Shown here in pieces: positions 7,161 to 16,048 of a stretch of DNA of 54,160 nucleotides. Both the position numbers and the translations under genes were made by a program. Under the pieces are notes generated by a model. It ran no database searches. It was not told where the DNA came from and was given only the letters and a program-made list of their open reading frames with translations. The DNA lies in contig PFXI01000083.1 in assembly GCA_002791575.1 (NCBI GenBank), positions 1-54,160 of the forward strand, in the 5' to 3' direction. The first letter of the stretch is position 1. Every line of letters starts with the position of its first letter. Source of the DNA: Zetaproteobacteria bacterium CG_4_9_14_3_um_filter_54_145. GTDB taxonomy: Bacteria; Pseudomonadota; Zetaproteobacteria; Mariprofundales; Mariprofundaceae.

Positions 7161-8057
7161 CTCTACCGGCACGGGCATACGATAAAACGCGCATGCCAGA
7201 CCGACCGCTTCCAGCAGGCTGTTGCGGCAGTGGTATTTTTTCGCCTGTTGCAGCAGCGCATGCCACGCGGGCGGGTGGTCGTGCATCAGCAGCGCGATAT
7301 CGCAGAGCCAGCGCAGGCGATACCAGCCGGAGACCGAACCGTGCAGACACTGGTAGAGCCAGAGCAGCGGGCCAGAGAGTGTCGGGATCGATTCGCCGTG
7401 GATGCTTACCCACTCGGCATCAGCCAGCAGCTCTTTCAGCGACGGGTTGAACGGGTGGGCCACATCGATCAGGCGCCAGTGCAACTCCACCCGCGTTCGA
7501 TCCCGGCCATGAATATATTCGCGATCCTTCTTGTGGCGATCGAGAAAACGCAACTGTTTCGGCGTCGCCTCCGCATGCGGCATGGTGCGCATGAATCCGG
7601 CCGCGAACAGGATGGCCTCGACCCGGTCGACGTTTTCGGCATCCACCATGATATCGATATCCCGGCACTGCCTGTAGCCCTGGTTGCCATAGAGCCGCTG
7701 CGATAGTGCCGCTCCCTTGGGAACAATGAATGCGACCCTGTCGGTGCGCAGGGCTCGCGCAATACCAGCCAGCCATGTCGCCTGCCGCAGGTGCTGCTGA
7801 CGGCAGTGCATGTTTTCCGCTTGCAGGCGTTGAAAAAAATCGGCGGGCAGATCGCTTCCGGCAGCGGCAAGCCGCTGATAGACCTGCGGCGTGACCCGGT
7901 GCCACCGCACCATCTGCAGGAATGTATGCTGATTAAAATGCGGATCATTCACTGCCGCTACCATCTCCGGAGCCTGCATGGCGCCATTCGGATGGGTCAG
8001 TTCAAGCAGCAGGTTGAAGGCGGCGGCATCAGGAGCCGCAGGCAGTGTCGTTTGCAA
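7113..8057 (-). CDS. Nucleotidyltransferase-family protein, N-terminal part (frameshifted)
   Basis: First gene of the operon. It matches the uncharacterised nucleotidyltransferase family (PF14907): IVPKGAALSQRLYG at about 111-124, then the metal-binding CRDIDIMVDAENVD (about 131-144). It starts at TTG (8057), five bases after a strong AGGAGG ribosome site. The frame ends early with VEPFSLISTIISPFSAR. The family's normal C-terminus, with the signature LPDSLFFAYYLMRPFSFLLRR, continues in a different frame down to 6868. One frameshift around 7115-7160 therefore splits a protein of roughly 390 residues. It is either a pseudogene, a sequencing error or programmed. Relatives occur in lasso-peptide and exopolysaccharide loci. 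Confidence 0.8.
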   Translation of the reverse strand: MQTTLPAAPDAAAFNLLLELTHPNGAMQAPEMVAAVNDPHFNQHTFLQMVRWHRVTPQVYQRLAAAGSDLPADFFQRLQAENMHCRQQHLRQATWLAGIARALRTDRVAFIVPKGAALSQRLYGNQGYRQCRDIDIMVDAENVDRVEAILFAAGFMRTMPHAEATPKQLRFLDRHKKDREYIHGRDRTRVELHWRLIDVAHPFNPSLKELLADAEWVSIHGESIPTLSGPLLWLYQCLHGSVSGWYRLRWLCDIALLMHDHPPAWHALLQQAKKYHCRNSLLEAVGLACAFYRMPVPVEPFSLISTIISPFSAR

Positions 8058-8291
8058 GTTCCCCTCCTGGCCATTTCACCTTATCGCGTTTGAAATCTAA
8101 TATACTCGTCCTGTAGAAGACGATCATTTTTGGCCAAGCGACACTAGTCTATGGGCCTTTTAACTGCCACCTATCTTTGCTGACAGCTTCTGCTTATGTT
8201 TGACCATTCTCTCTGCGCATATCGATCGTCAGACCGGCCAGCAGTCAGAAGCGGGTGAATCCCGGCGGGTACACATAAGGAGCGCAAGCGC

Positions 8292-9281
8292 ATGTTAAAA
8301 AAAACAGCCCTGGTATTTGTTGCCGTAGTGATTGCGCTTGCGGCTGCGGAGATCGCTCTGCGCGCCTGGTTTCCACTCTACCTGACCGGAGCGGTTGATT
8401 CCTATCGCTATGATGCGGAGACAGGTATCACGCTGAAGAGCGATCTCAACAGCCTGAAGATGACAGACTACCTGCAGGAGATTGTCACCAATAGACTGGG
8501 TACGGTGAATTATCAGCAGAGCTTTGATCACTACGCCAGGCTGGTCTTTGCCGCAGGTGACTCCTATACGCAGGGCAGCGGCCTGCCGGCCGATGCTGCC
8601 TATCCGTTTCAACTGGATCTGCTGCTGAATAACGAACATGGCCATTATCAACCGGCGTACGGGGTTGTGAATCTCGGCGTGGCATCTTATGGCGGCAGGC
8701 AATCGCTTTTGCGGCTGCAACATTTTATCCACGCTGTCGGCAGGCCGGATTACATCCTCTATCTGGTCAGCAGCAACGATGCCATGGATGACCGGCTGTT
8801 TGAGCAGGGCTACCGGCATCGCCATCTGGTTGATGGCAACCCCTATTGGGGTGTCTGGTTGAAACCGTTGCAGTGGCTGGGGCACGAGTGTGAAATCGGC
8901 AAGCGCGTCCGTTTGGCCTGGACCATGTTCAAACGCCGCGCTGCCACAAATCACAAGCCAGCTACCGGCAAGCCGCGCATCAGTGTCGCCGAACAAGAGC
9001 TGCCGGTGCTCAGGCAATTGCAGCAGATCGCTACGCATAACCATGCCCGCCTGATTATCGGCTGGTCAGGTCCACCCATGCATGATGACGGCTCCTATGG
9101 CTGGATGAAGCAGTGGGCGGCCGAAAACGGCACAGGCTTTGCCGACTGGCAACCGGCAGTAGCGGCAGATCAACAGGCCATGCCCTCCCTCGCCATGGCC
9201 AATCCGCACTCAGGCGGACATTATCGTAGCTGGGTACAGCGCCGGATTGCAATGGCGTACGCTGAAGCTATGCGCCGTTAG
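8292..9281 (+). CDS. SGNH/GDSL hydrolase-like exported protein
   Basis: 329-residue protein with an N-terminal signal anchor (MLKKTALVFVAVVIALAAAE). An SGNH-like core follows: block I FAAGDSYTQGSGLP (nucleophile Ser in GDSYT), the GVVNLGVASYGGRQ block with the conserved Gly, LYLVSSNDAMDD (Asn block), and a C-terminal MANPHSGGHY that could supply the D/N-x-x-H dyad. Relatives in surface-polysaccharide loci are esterases or acetyltransferase-like modifiers. A ribosome site AAGGAG precedes the ATG. It is divergent from the operon at 2645-8057 and convergent with the membrane protein that ends at 9278 (4-bp overlap). The substrate is unknown. Confidence 0.75.
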   Translation: MLKKTALVFVAVVIALAAAEIALRAWFPLYLTGAVDSYRYDAETGITLKSDLNSLKMTDYLQEIVTNRLGTVNYQQSFDHYARLVFAAGDSYTQGSGLPADAAYPFQLDLLLNNEHGHYQPAYGVVNLGVASYGGRQSLLRLQHFIHAVGRPDYILYLVSSNDAMDDRLFEQGYRHRHLVDGNPYWGVWLKPLQWLGHECEIGKRVRLAWTMFKRRAATNHKPATGKPRISVAEQELPVLRQLQQIATHNHARLIIGWSGPPMHDDGSYGWMKQWAAENGTGFADWQPAVAADQQAMPSLAMANPHSGGHYRSWVQRRIAMAYAEAMRR

Positions 9282-10609
9282 CAGGCGGGGCTTGCTGCAC
9301 TGCTGCTTTTATCTGCTTCAGAGACAGGCATCAGGAACAGACTGCGCGCCAGCACTAGCCCCAGTATCACATTCACTGGAAACAGTTCGGTGACGATCGT
9401 CGTCAGGCTGGCAATGGCAATGGCCAGATAGAGTGGTGCGGCTGTTTCATCCCGCCATGCCGCATAGGCCAGCAGCAGATAGAAGGCGAGCAGGCCTGTT
9501 ATGCCAAGCTGTGCCAGCAGTGCCAGCGGGGTAGAGTCTGCAGTAAACAGCCTGCTGCTTATCTTGACCTCCTGAAAACCACCTTGCCAATTCATCATTA
9601 TATTCAGTGCAGCATTGGTGCCTGCACCCAGTCCCTGGCCAAAGAGAAGTGTATACACATCAGGCAGGCCAGACACATAGCCTTCAAATGTATAAAGTCG
9701 TCCCCAGAGTGAGTCATATACATCCGGCCGCTGCACGATGCTGGGCAGCATGGTGACCAGCAGAATAAAGGCGGTTCCACCCCATAACAGAAGTCCTACT
9801 CGGTATCGCACGGCCAATAGCAAGTATACTTTTGCAGAGAGCAGAATCAGTAACAGCAACAAGGCAGCTGCCGATTGTGAATATACAACGAGTATGGCCG
9901 TGGCAATAAAGGCAGGAACAGCCAACATTCGGTGACTGGAAAATTGCAGGTAGAATACAAAGCCGATCACGGCCATCAGGCCAAGGCTGCTTGGCTGTAG
10001 CATGGTGCCTGCAGCCCTGGCACCGAAATAGGTACCAAACAAATGCACGCCATGGTGTATTTCTGTCGGCACAAGCAACACCTGCAGCAGTAGAAACAGC
10101 AGCAGACACTGAGCCAAGAAATGCAGGCTCTTCTGTTGTACAGCCCAGTAACCAAGCGTGGCAATGATCAGGAATGAGAAGAAACGTATGCCGCCGAGCA
10201 GCATGGCCGGCCCGAACTGGATTAGTGAAACCACACTGCCGATCGCGGTCACAGCGATCATCACAGTCAGTGGCCATGGCGGTTTGCGCACAGGCAGATC
10301 CGGTGAGCGCCACAGCAGTAGCAGTGAAATGATCAGAAAGGCTCCGATCCACAGCACTTTGCCCAGTTTCAGCAGACGCTCATTGCCAACAGACTGGTAA
10401 ACATTATGGGTAAAATCACCCAGCTGCTTCCGCTCTTCATCGGTCCACTGGTGGCCGAGACCCACAGAAAAGTTGTTCATATAATACTGATGCAGTTGTG
10501 GTTCATACCAGCCGACACGCTTGAGCCAGAAGGAGGCGCCATTGAATATGGCTGCCATCATCAGCATGACAAACAGGAAACGGACAAGCGATGTTGCGGA
10601 ATGATTCAA
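9278..10609 (-). CDS. O-antigen polymerase/ligase-like membrane protein
   Basis: Integral membrane protein of about 443 residues with roughly ten to twelve hydrophobic helices. A larger loop (TFEGYVSGLPDVYTLLFGQG and following) lies before the last helices, as in Wzy/WaaL-type O-antigen polymerases and ligases. The FGQGLGAGTNA segment resembles the 'G.G.G..N' turn seen in that superfamily. The likely start is a TTG at 10609 behind GAGAGG; the frame is open further upstream to 10723 but that part is Arg-rich and unlike a membrane-protein start. No motif fixes the precise substrate. The neighbouring SGNH protein and sulfotransferase support a role in cell-surface polysaccharide. Confidence 0.65.
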   Translation of the reverse strand: MNHSATSLVRFLFVMLMMAAIFNGASFWLKRVGWYEPQLHQYYMNNFSVGLGHQWTDEERKQLGDFTHNVYQSVGNERLLKLGKVLWIGAFLIISLLLLWRSPDLPVRKPPWPLTVMIAVTAIGSVVSLIQFGPAMLLGGIRFFSFLIIATLGYWAVQQKSLHFLAQCLLLFLLLQVLLVPTEIHHGVHLFGTYFGARAAGTMLQPSSLGLMAVIGFVFYLQFSSHRMLAVPAFIATAILVVYSQSAAALLLLLILLSAKVYLLLAVRYRVGLLLWGGTAFILLVTMLPSIVQRPDVYDSLWGRLYTFEGYVSGLPDVYTLLFGQGLGAGTNAALNIMMNWQGGFQEVKISSRLFTADSTPLALLAQLGITGLLAFYLLLAYAAWRDETAAPLYLAIAIASLTTIVTELFPVNVILGLVLARSLFLMPVSEADKSSSAASPAC

Positions 10610-10845
10610 AGGTACCTCTCGTGTTGCACAACCTAATGCAACAGAGCAGTGGCGAACAGGGAATCGTCTGTGCACTGGCAATGGTGAGCGGTGTCGCAGG
10701 CGATAGGTGGCTGTAGTATTCACGACCGCCGTTGCGGTTTCACATTCGCTTTAACATGTTTGATGCATGCTTCCGTCTGCTACGGCTGTTATCATGCCGC
10801 GCCGGTGGCCCCTCTTCCCACCATGAATTCACCCTGGAGGTCCAT

Positions 10846-12210
10846 ATGAATACGCTGGAGCGCAAGGCGGTTTTTCCGCTCGCCGGTATTTATGGTCTGC
10901 GTATGCTCGGCCTGTTTCTTATTCTGCCTGTGTTTGCCCTGTATGCCGATGGTCTCGAAGGCGTGACGCCGGCGCTGATGGGACTGGCACTCGGTGCCTA
11001 CGGTTTTACCATGGCCATGCTACAGATTCCATTCGGCTGGTTATCCGATCGTATCGGGCGAAAACCGGTGATTGCCGCCGGTCTGCTGATCTTTTTTGCC
11101 GGTAGTATTGTTGCGGCGATGGCTGATTCGATCTGGGGCGTGATTCTCGGGCGTGCCATCCAGGGGGCCGGCGCTATTGCCGCGGCCATGATGGCATTGC
11201 TGGCCGATCTGACGCGTGAAGAGGTGCGCAGCAAGGCCATGGCTGTTGTTGGTATGACCATCGGCCTCTCTTTTACCGTGGCGCTGATTGCAGGCCCATT
11301 GCTGGACACATGGATAGGTGTGCAGGGCATCTTCTGGCTGACTGCAGTACTGGCGTTGCTCAGTATTGTGGTGCTCTATGTCATGGTGCCCAACCCGGGG
11401 CGTATCGGCATGCATCGCGATGTGGAATCCAGACCGGGCGAATTCGGCCGTATTTTGTCCAACCCGCAGCTGCTGCGTCTGGATATGGGTATATTGATAC
11501 TCAATGCGATCATGACCTCGCTGTTTATTGCCTTGCCGTTTGTGCTGCGCGATCACCTGCATATTGTTGCCAATCACCACCCATGGGTTTATCTGCCCGT
11601 ACTGCTGGTGGCAATGGCGGTGATGATACCGCTGATTATCATGGCCGAGAGCAAGGGCAAGATGAAACAGGTATTCCTGATCAGTATCAGTATGATCGCG
11701 ATTGCCTGTGCGCTGCTGGGTGGTTTGCACGATTCGCTGACCAGTGTGATCATCGGTCTGTTTCTCTTCTTTGTTGCCTATAATGTGCTGGAAGCCACGT
11801 TACCCTCGCTGATCTCCCGTATGGCTCCGATCGATGCCAAGGGTACAGCGATGGGGGTCTACTCCTCATCGCAGTTTTTCGGCGCTTTTCTGGGTGGCGC
11901 CGTGGGCGGCTGGTGCTACGGCCATTATGATGTGCAGGGCGTCTTTTTTGGAGCCGCTACACTGGCCCTGCTCTGGTTACTGGTGGCATCGGGCATGCGC
12001 ATGCCCGCCATGCGCTCGGCGATTATGCGTTATGTGAAATCCGATGCGGATGCAGCCGCGCTGGAAGCAGAGCTGCTGCAGCTTGCCGGTATCCATGAAG
12101 CTAAAGTCGTACCGGAAGAGAATACCGCTTTTTTGCGTGTAGATAAAAAAATACTGGATCTTGCCGCCCTGGATGCCCTGCTGGGTAGTTCGGCCGAGGA
12201 AACCCTATGA
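10846..12210 (+). CDS. yajR: YajR-type MFS transporter with C-terminal YAM domain
   Basis: Twelve-helix major facilitator with motif A GWLSDRIGRKPV after helix 2 and an RAIQGAGAIAAA segment in helix 4/5. A C-terminal soluble extension of about 65 residues (LLQLAGIHEAKVV, TAFLRVDKK) looks like the ferredoxin-fold YAM domain of E. coli YajR. Transport substrate is unknown for the family; proton-driven efflux is usual. The ATG at 10846 is chosen because CTGGAGG lies just upstream and MNTLERKAVFPLAGIYGLRM begins the first helix; the frame is open from 10732 but not membrane-like there. It overlaps gpmI by 4 bp (ATGA), suggesting co-translation. Confidence 0.85.
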   Translation: MNTLERKAVFPLAGIYGLRMLGLFLILPVFALYADGLEGVTPALMGLALGAYGFTMAMLQIPFGWLSDRIGRKPVIAAGLLIFFAGSIVAAMADSIWGVILGRAIQGAGAIAAAMMALLADLTREEVRSKAMAVVGMTIGLSFTVALIAGPLLDTWIGVQGIFWLTAVLALLSIVVLYVMVPNPGRIGMHRDVESRPGEFGRILSNPQLLRLDMGILILNAIMTSLFIALPFVLRDHLHIVANHHPWVYLPVLLVAMAVMIPLIIMAESKGKMKQVFLISISMIAIACALLGGLHDSLTSVIIGLFLFFVAYNVLEATLPSLISRMAPIDAKGTAMGVYSSSQFFGAFLGGAVGGWCYGHYDVQGVFFGAATLALLWLLVASGMRMPAMRSAIMRYVKSDADAAALEAELLQLAGIHEAKVVPEENTAFLRVDKKILDLAALDALLGSSAEETL

Positions 12211-13862
12211 GTGCAACACCGAATACCAAACAGGTTATATTAAGCCCGGCCGAAGGCCCGGTACTGCTGCTGATTATGGATGGCTGGGGCATTGGCACCG
12301 GTGGCCCTGAAGATGCCATTGCGCAGGCCAACACACCGGTTTTTGACCGGCTCTGGTCCGGCTATGCGCATACCGAGCTGATGACGCACGGTCACTTTGT
12401 CGGCCTGCCTTCCGGTAAAGATATGGGGGGCTCGGAAGTGGGGCACCTGACCATGGGGGCAGGTCTGATTCTTGATCAGGGCCCAACCCGTATCAACAAG
12501 GCCATCGAGGATGGTTCGTTCTACGCCTCCGATGCGCTGGAGCAGGTGCTGTCGATTGAGCCGGGCAAGGCGCTGCATCTGGTCGGTCTGCTCTCCGATG
12601 GCAACATCCACTCCCATCTGACGCATTTTCGCGCGCTGATCAATGCGGCCTTCGAGCGCGGTATTCATCACCTTTATGTGCATGCATTGCTGGACGGGCG
12701 TGATGTCGGTATCCAGACCGCTCAGCAGTATGTGGGTGAACTGGAAGCAGATTTTACCCGCATCAACGATCATCAGGGCTTCCATTACGCCTTTGCCTCT
12801 GGCGGCGGTCGTGAGCGCATTATTATGGATCGGGATGGTGACTGGGCGAAGGTGGAAGCCGGCTGGAACCTGATGGTGCATGGTGAGGGCGAATACCACT
12901 TTCCATCAATGATGGCGGCCATTACCCATTTTCGTCAGCAGGATGCGGATCTGGTGGATCAGGATATGCCCGGCTTTGTCATTGTCGATGGTCAGGATGC
13001 GCCGATTGGCAAAATCAGCGACGGTGATGCGGTTGTTATGGTTAATTTCCGTGGTGACCGCGCCATTGAGATCACCGAGGCATTCGAACTAGATGATTTT
13101 TCCGGTTTTGATCGCGGTGTGCGCCCCGATATCATCTATGCCGGCATGATGGTCTATGATGAGGATCGCAATCTGCCGGCCCTGCAGTTGATGGGGCCGA
13201 CCAAGGTGGATGAGCCGTTCGGTAAGCGCATACTGGAGCTGGGCATCAAGCAGTTCCGCCTGACCGAAACACAGAAGTATCCGCATGTGACCTTCTTCTT
13301 TAATGGTGGTTATCGCCAGCCGCTGGATGCCAGCATGGAAGACTATATCCTGATCCCCTCGGACAAGAGGGTATCGTTTGCCGACGAGCCGCAGATGAAA
13401 TCTGCCGAAATTGCCGCCAGGGCGGTTGAGTTGATTCAATCCGGTGAATATGGTTTCGGCCTGATTAACTTTGCCAATGCCGATATGGTGGGCCATTGCG
13501 GCAAGATCAAACCGGCGATCATCGCTGTTGAGGCAGTGGATGCGGCGGTTGGCAAGATCATTGATGCGCTGCAGGCCTGTGGTGGTCGCGCCCTGATTAC
13601 GGCCGATCACGGCAATGCCGAAGAGATGCAGGTGTATGACAAGTCGGGTCGTGCCGAAGCCTGTACCAAGCATTCAACCAACCCCGTTCCCTGTATCCTG
13701 TTCGATCCCTCTTATGATGGCAGCTATCGTCTGCATCAACCGCGCAGCGGTGATGACAAGGCATTGATGCCGGGTCTGTCGCATCTGGCAGCGACCTTGT
13801 ATGCGATGATGGGTAAGGAGCCGCCGGCCGATCTCAATAGCTCACTGATCGAGGCGATCTGA
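12207..13862 (+). CDS. gpmI: 2,3-bisphosphoglycerate-independent phosphoglycerate mutase
   Basis: Cofactor-independent phosphoglycerate mutase, a glycolytic Mn-dependent enzyme of the alkaline-phosphatase superfamily that interconverts 3- and 2-phosphoglycerate. Seen: the metal site LLIMDGWGIG near the N-terminus, the phosphorylated-Ser loop GGSEVGHLTMGAG, the substrate loop VHALLDGRDVG, ASGGGRERIIMDRDGDW, and the C-terminal metal site ITADHGNAEEM with TKHSTNPVP. At 551 residues it is somewhat longer than the usual 510-515. The extra length is spread over an N-terminal extension and loops such as DLVDQDMPGFVIVDGQDAP. The start overlaps the yajR stop. Confidence 0.95.
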   Translation: MSATPNTKQVILSPAEGPVLLLIMDGWGIGTGGPEDAIAQANTPVFDRLWSGYAHTELMTHGHFVGLPSGKDMGGSEVGHLTMGAGLILDQGPTRINKAIEDGSFYASDALEQVLSIEPGKALHLVGLLSDGNIHSHLTHFRALINAAFERGIHHLYVHALLDGRDVGIQTAQQYVGELEADFTRINDHQGFHYAFASGGGRERIIMDRDGDWAKVEAGWNLMVHGEGEYHFPSMMAAITHFRQQDADLVDQDMPGFVIVDGQDAPIGKISDGDAVVMVNFRGDRAIEITEAFELDDFSGFDRGVRPDIIYAGMMVYDEDRNLPALQLMGPTKVDEPFGKRILELGIKQFRLTETQKYPHVTFFFNGGYRQPLDASMEDYILIPSDKRVSFADEPQMKSAEIAARAVELIQSGEYGFGLINFANADMVGHCGKIKPAIIAVEAVDAAVGKIIDALQACGGRALITADHGNAEEMQVYDKSGRAEACTKHSTNPVPCILFDPSYDGSYRLHQPRSGDDKALMPGLSHLAATLYAMMGKEPPADLNSSLIEAI

Positions 13863-13969
13863 TAGCGGAAAAATCGCCCCGGCTGTTGTCATGATCACGA
13901 GAATTTGCCATTGCGTCGATACATGGCCGGTGTGAGATTGGCAGGGTGTCATCACGACAGGAGTGAGCC

Positions 13970-14677
13970 ATGGAACAGTTAGACCAGATTTCACAGACCC
14001 TTGCCCTGGCAATGGGGGCGGCATGGGGTAGCGGCATCAACCTCTATGCCACGATTCTGATGCTCGGCCTGTTGGCTACGACCGGTAATATCCAGCTGCC
14101 GCCGGGTCTGGATATCCTGACCGATCCGGTGGTGCTGTTTGCCGCCGGCGCCATGTATATCACTGAATTTGTGGCTGACAAAATCCCCGGTGTCGATACC
14201 GGCTGGGATGCGCTGCATACCTTTATCCGTATTCCTGCCGGTGCGCTGCTGGCAGCAGGTGCGCTTGGTGATGTGACGCCGGCCCTGACTCTGGCGGCAG
14301 CACTGATGGGCGGTGGTCTGGCAGCCGGCACACATGCCACCAAGGCCGGCTCGCGCGTGCTGATCAATACCTCGCCCGAGCCGTTCAGCAACTGGACGGC
14401 ATCGGTGAGTGAAGATATCGCTGTTGTTGCCGGCCTGTGGACGGCACTGAATCATCCGACCCTGTTTCTGGTGCTTTTGTTTGTATTTATCCTGCTGATG
14501 ATCTGGTTGTTGCCGCGTTTGTGGCGTGGAATCAAGACCGTGTTCCGTAAGCTGGGCGAATGGTTCGGCGGCAAGAAAGGGACGCCTGCGGATGCACCAC
14601 CATCGGTCCCGATCGCTGTAGCATCTGCAAGCGACACCGACGACATCAAACCGAAGCCGGATAACAGGGCACGCTAA
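13970..14677 (+). CDS. DUF4126-family membrane protein
   Basis: 235-residue membrane protein with about five or six hydrophobic segments: ALAMGAAWGSGINLYATILML at the start, then LFAAGAMYITEFVADKIPGVD, a glycine/alanine-rich central pair, and LFLVLLFVFILLMIWLLPRLW. The tail is basic and then disordered. The 'GINLYAT' and 'EFvADKIPgvD..WD' signatures match DUF4126. AGGAG lies six bases before the ATG. No function is known for the family; a role in membrane transport or envelope maintenance would be a guess. Confidence 0.75.
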   Translation: MEQLDQISQTLALAMGAAWGSGINLYATILMLGLLATTGNIQLPPGLDILTDPVVLFAAGAMYITEFVADKIPGVDTGWDALHTFIRIPAGALLAAGALGDVTPALTLAAALMGGGLAAGTHATKAGSRVLINTSPEPFSNWTASVSEDIAVVAGLWTALNHPTLFLVLLFVFILLMIWLLPRLWRGIKTVFRKLGEWFGGKKGTPADAPPSVPIAVASASDTDDIKPKPDNRAR

Positions 14678-14749
14678 GGCGCAGCTATTAACAATCCGGC
14701 CAATATACCCGGCAACTACGCAATCGGTCCCGGATGATTTAAGCGGTCT

Positions 14750-16036
14750 TTATAAGCTGGAATAACGTTGTGGCAGCGTGGCGGACTTGTTGACCGGTTG
14801 CGGGCTGTCCGATCCCGTCACCTGTCGTATGCGCTTATCCAGCACTTCGGCAAGAAATGTATTGGGTACGTCCAGGTGATGCAGGCTGTCCAGCTGGCGG
14901 ATTTTTTCCACCGCTGCCTGGGCCTGTTGAATGTCGCCTCTGTTCAACCATGTTTCGCCGGCACGGAAATACCAGTTGGCCGCATCGCTGCCGCTGGGTT
15001 TGATGCCTCTTGTTTCGCTGTAGATACGAGCCAGATTGAACTGGACTTCGGGATCGCCTTGCTCGGCCTCTCTGAGGAACCAGTTCAGGGCGGTCTCACT
15101 GTCGCTGTCGATGCCGCCGCCCTTGAGGTAGAGCACCGCGAGATTATGCTGGGCCTGAGCATGGCCCTGTTTGGCCGCCTTGCGCCACCATGCGGCGGCC
15201 TGCGCCATATCCTTGTGCTCACTACTCTCGGCATAGAGCAGGCCCAGACAATACTGTGCGTTGGCCTCACCGCGTTGTGCGGCTTTTTCCAGCCACTGTT
15301 TTGCCTTGTTTTCGTCGCGATCGATCCCGGTGCCCTGATAGTAGATCAGCCCGAGTGTATACTGGGCTTCGGTCAGCCCCTGACCGGCGGCCATGGTAAA
15401 CATGTCTAATGCCTGCAGGTCATCTTTTTCGACACCTACCCCTTCATGAAACATCAGTCCGAGCAGGTAGCGGGCATGGCTGTCGCCGGCTTCGGCATCG
15501 GTCATATATTGGCGGAACAGCAGTTCATCGGCGCTATAATGGACAGGTAATACGGGCCTTGCGGGGGTGGCAGGGGGAGCAATGGCTTCTGCTGCCGGTG
15601 CGGCTGGTGTGCTGATTTTTTCTGCAACAGGAGGCATGCTTATCGCAGCTGGAGGCTCTGAGCGGGTGATCTCCTGCGCTGTTTTGCCGCTTGTCTGCTT
15701 CCGGCTTTCCAGATACTTCTGTTGCCAGTCATCAGTCGCTTCGTCCTGCAGGATTTGCAGTTTGTAGCTGGCTGCTGCATAACCTTGCTTTGCAGCCTTG
15801 CTGTACCACACTCTTGCCTGTTTACTATCTCTTTTTACGCCATGGCCTTTGTCAAACATCAGGCCCAATACATATTGAGCCTGGTTGTCACCTGCATCCG
15901 CCGCCTGGCGACAGGGCTCAACGGCATGCAGATAGTCTTTAATATAAAACAGTTTCAGACACTGACCTGCACTGTCGGCCACAGCCGGCGTAGCGGTCAG
16001 CAGGCAGGCCAGTGCCAGCAGCAGGCGAGCACTCAT
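14750..16036 (-). CDS. Exported Sel1-repeat protein
   Basis: 428-residue protein with a signal peptide (MSARLLLALACLLTATPAVA, cleavage likely after VADSA). About seven Sel1-type repeats follow, marked by units such as AQYVLGLMFDKGHGVKRDSK, ARYLLGLMFHEGVGVEKDDL, AQYTLGLIYYQGTGIDRDEN and AQHNLAVLYLKGGGIDSDSE. A Pro/Ala-rich linker at about 135-165 separates the first repeat pair from the rest. Sel1 repeats form alpha solenoids used for protein-protein contacts; a periplasmic scaffold is likely. The partner is unknown. The next gene upstream on the same strand is an exported histidine phosphatase. Confidence 0.8.
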   Translation of the reverse strand: MSARLLLALACLLTATPAVADSAGQCLKLFYIKDYLHAVEPCRQAADAGDNQAQYVLGLMFDKGHGVKRDSKQARVWYSKAAKQGYAAASYKLQILQDEATDDWQQKYLESRKQTSGKTAQEITRSEPPAAISMPPVAEKISTPAAPAAEAIAPPATPARPVLPVHYSADELLFRQYMTDAEAGDSHARYLLGLMFHEGVGVEKDDLQALDMFTMAAGQGLTEAQYTLGLIYYQGTGIDRDENKAKQWLEKAAQRGEANAQYCLGLLYAESSEHKDMAQAAAWWRKAAKQGHAQAQHNLAVLYLKGGGIDSDSETALNWFLREAEQGDPEVQFNLARIYSETRGIKPSGSDAANWYFRAGETWLNRGDIQQAQAAVEKIRQLDSLHHLDVPNTFLAEVLDKRIRQVTGSDSPQPVNKSATLPQRYSSL

Positions 16037-16048
16037 ACGTCTGCCTGT

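Noticed and set aside
6868-7413. A 181-codon minus-strand frame as an independent gene.
   Set aside because: Its first half is antisense-like Arg/Ala-rich sequence overlapping the nucleotidyltransferase in another frame; only the C-terminal part is real, as the displaced tail of that gene.
8058-8291. Search for a short precursor peptide in front of the tailoring operon.
   Set aside because: Only 8-15-codon frames were found (for example MVKHKQKLSAKIGGS), without ribosome sites or precursor-like features.
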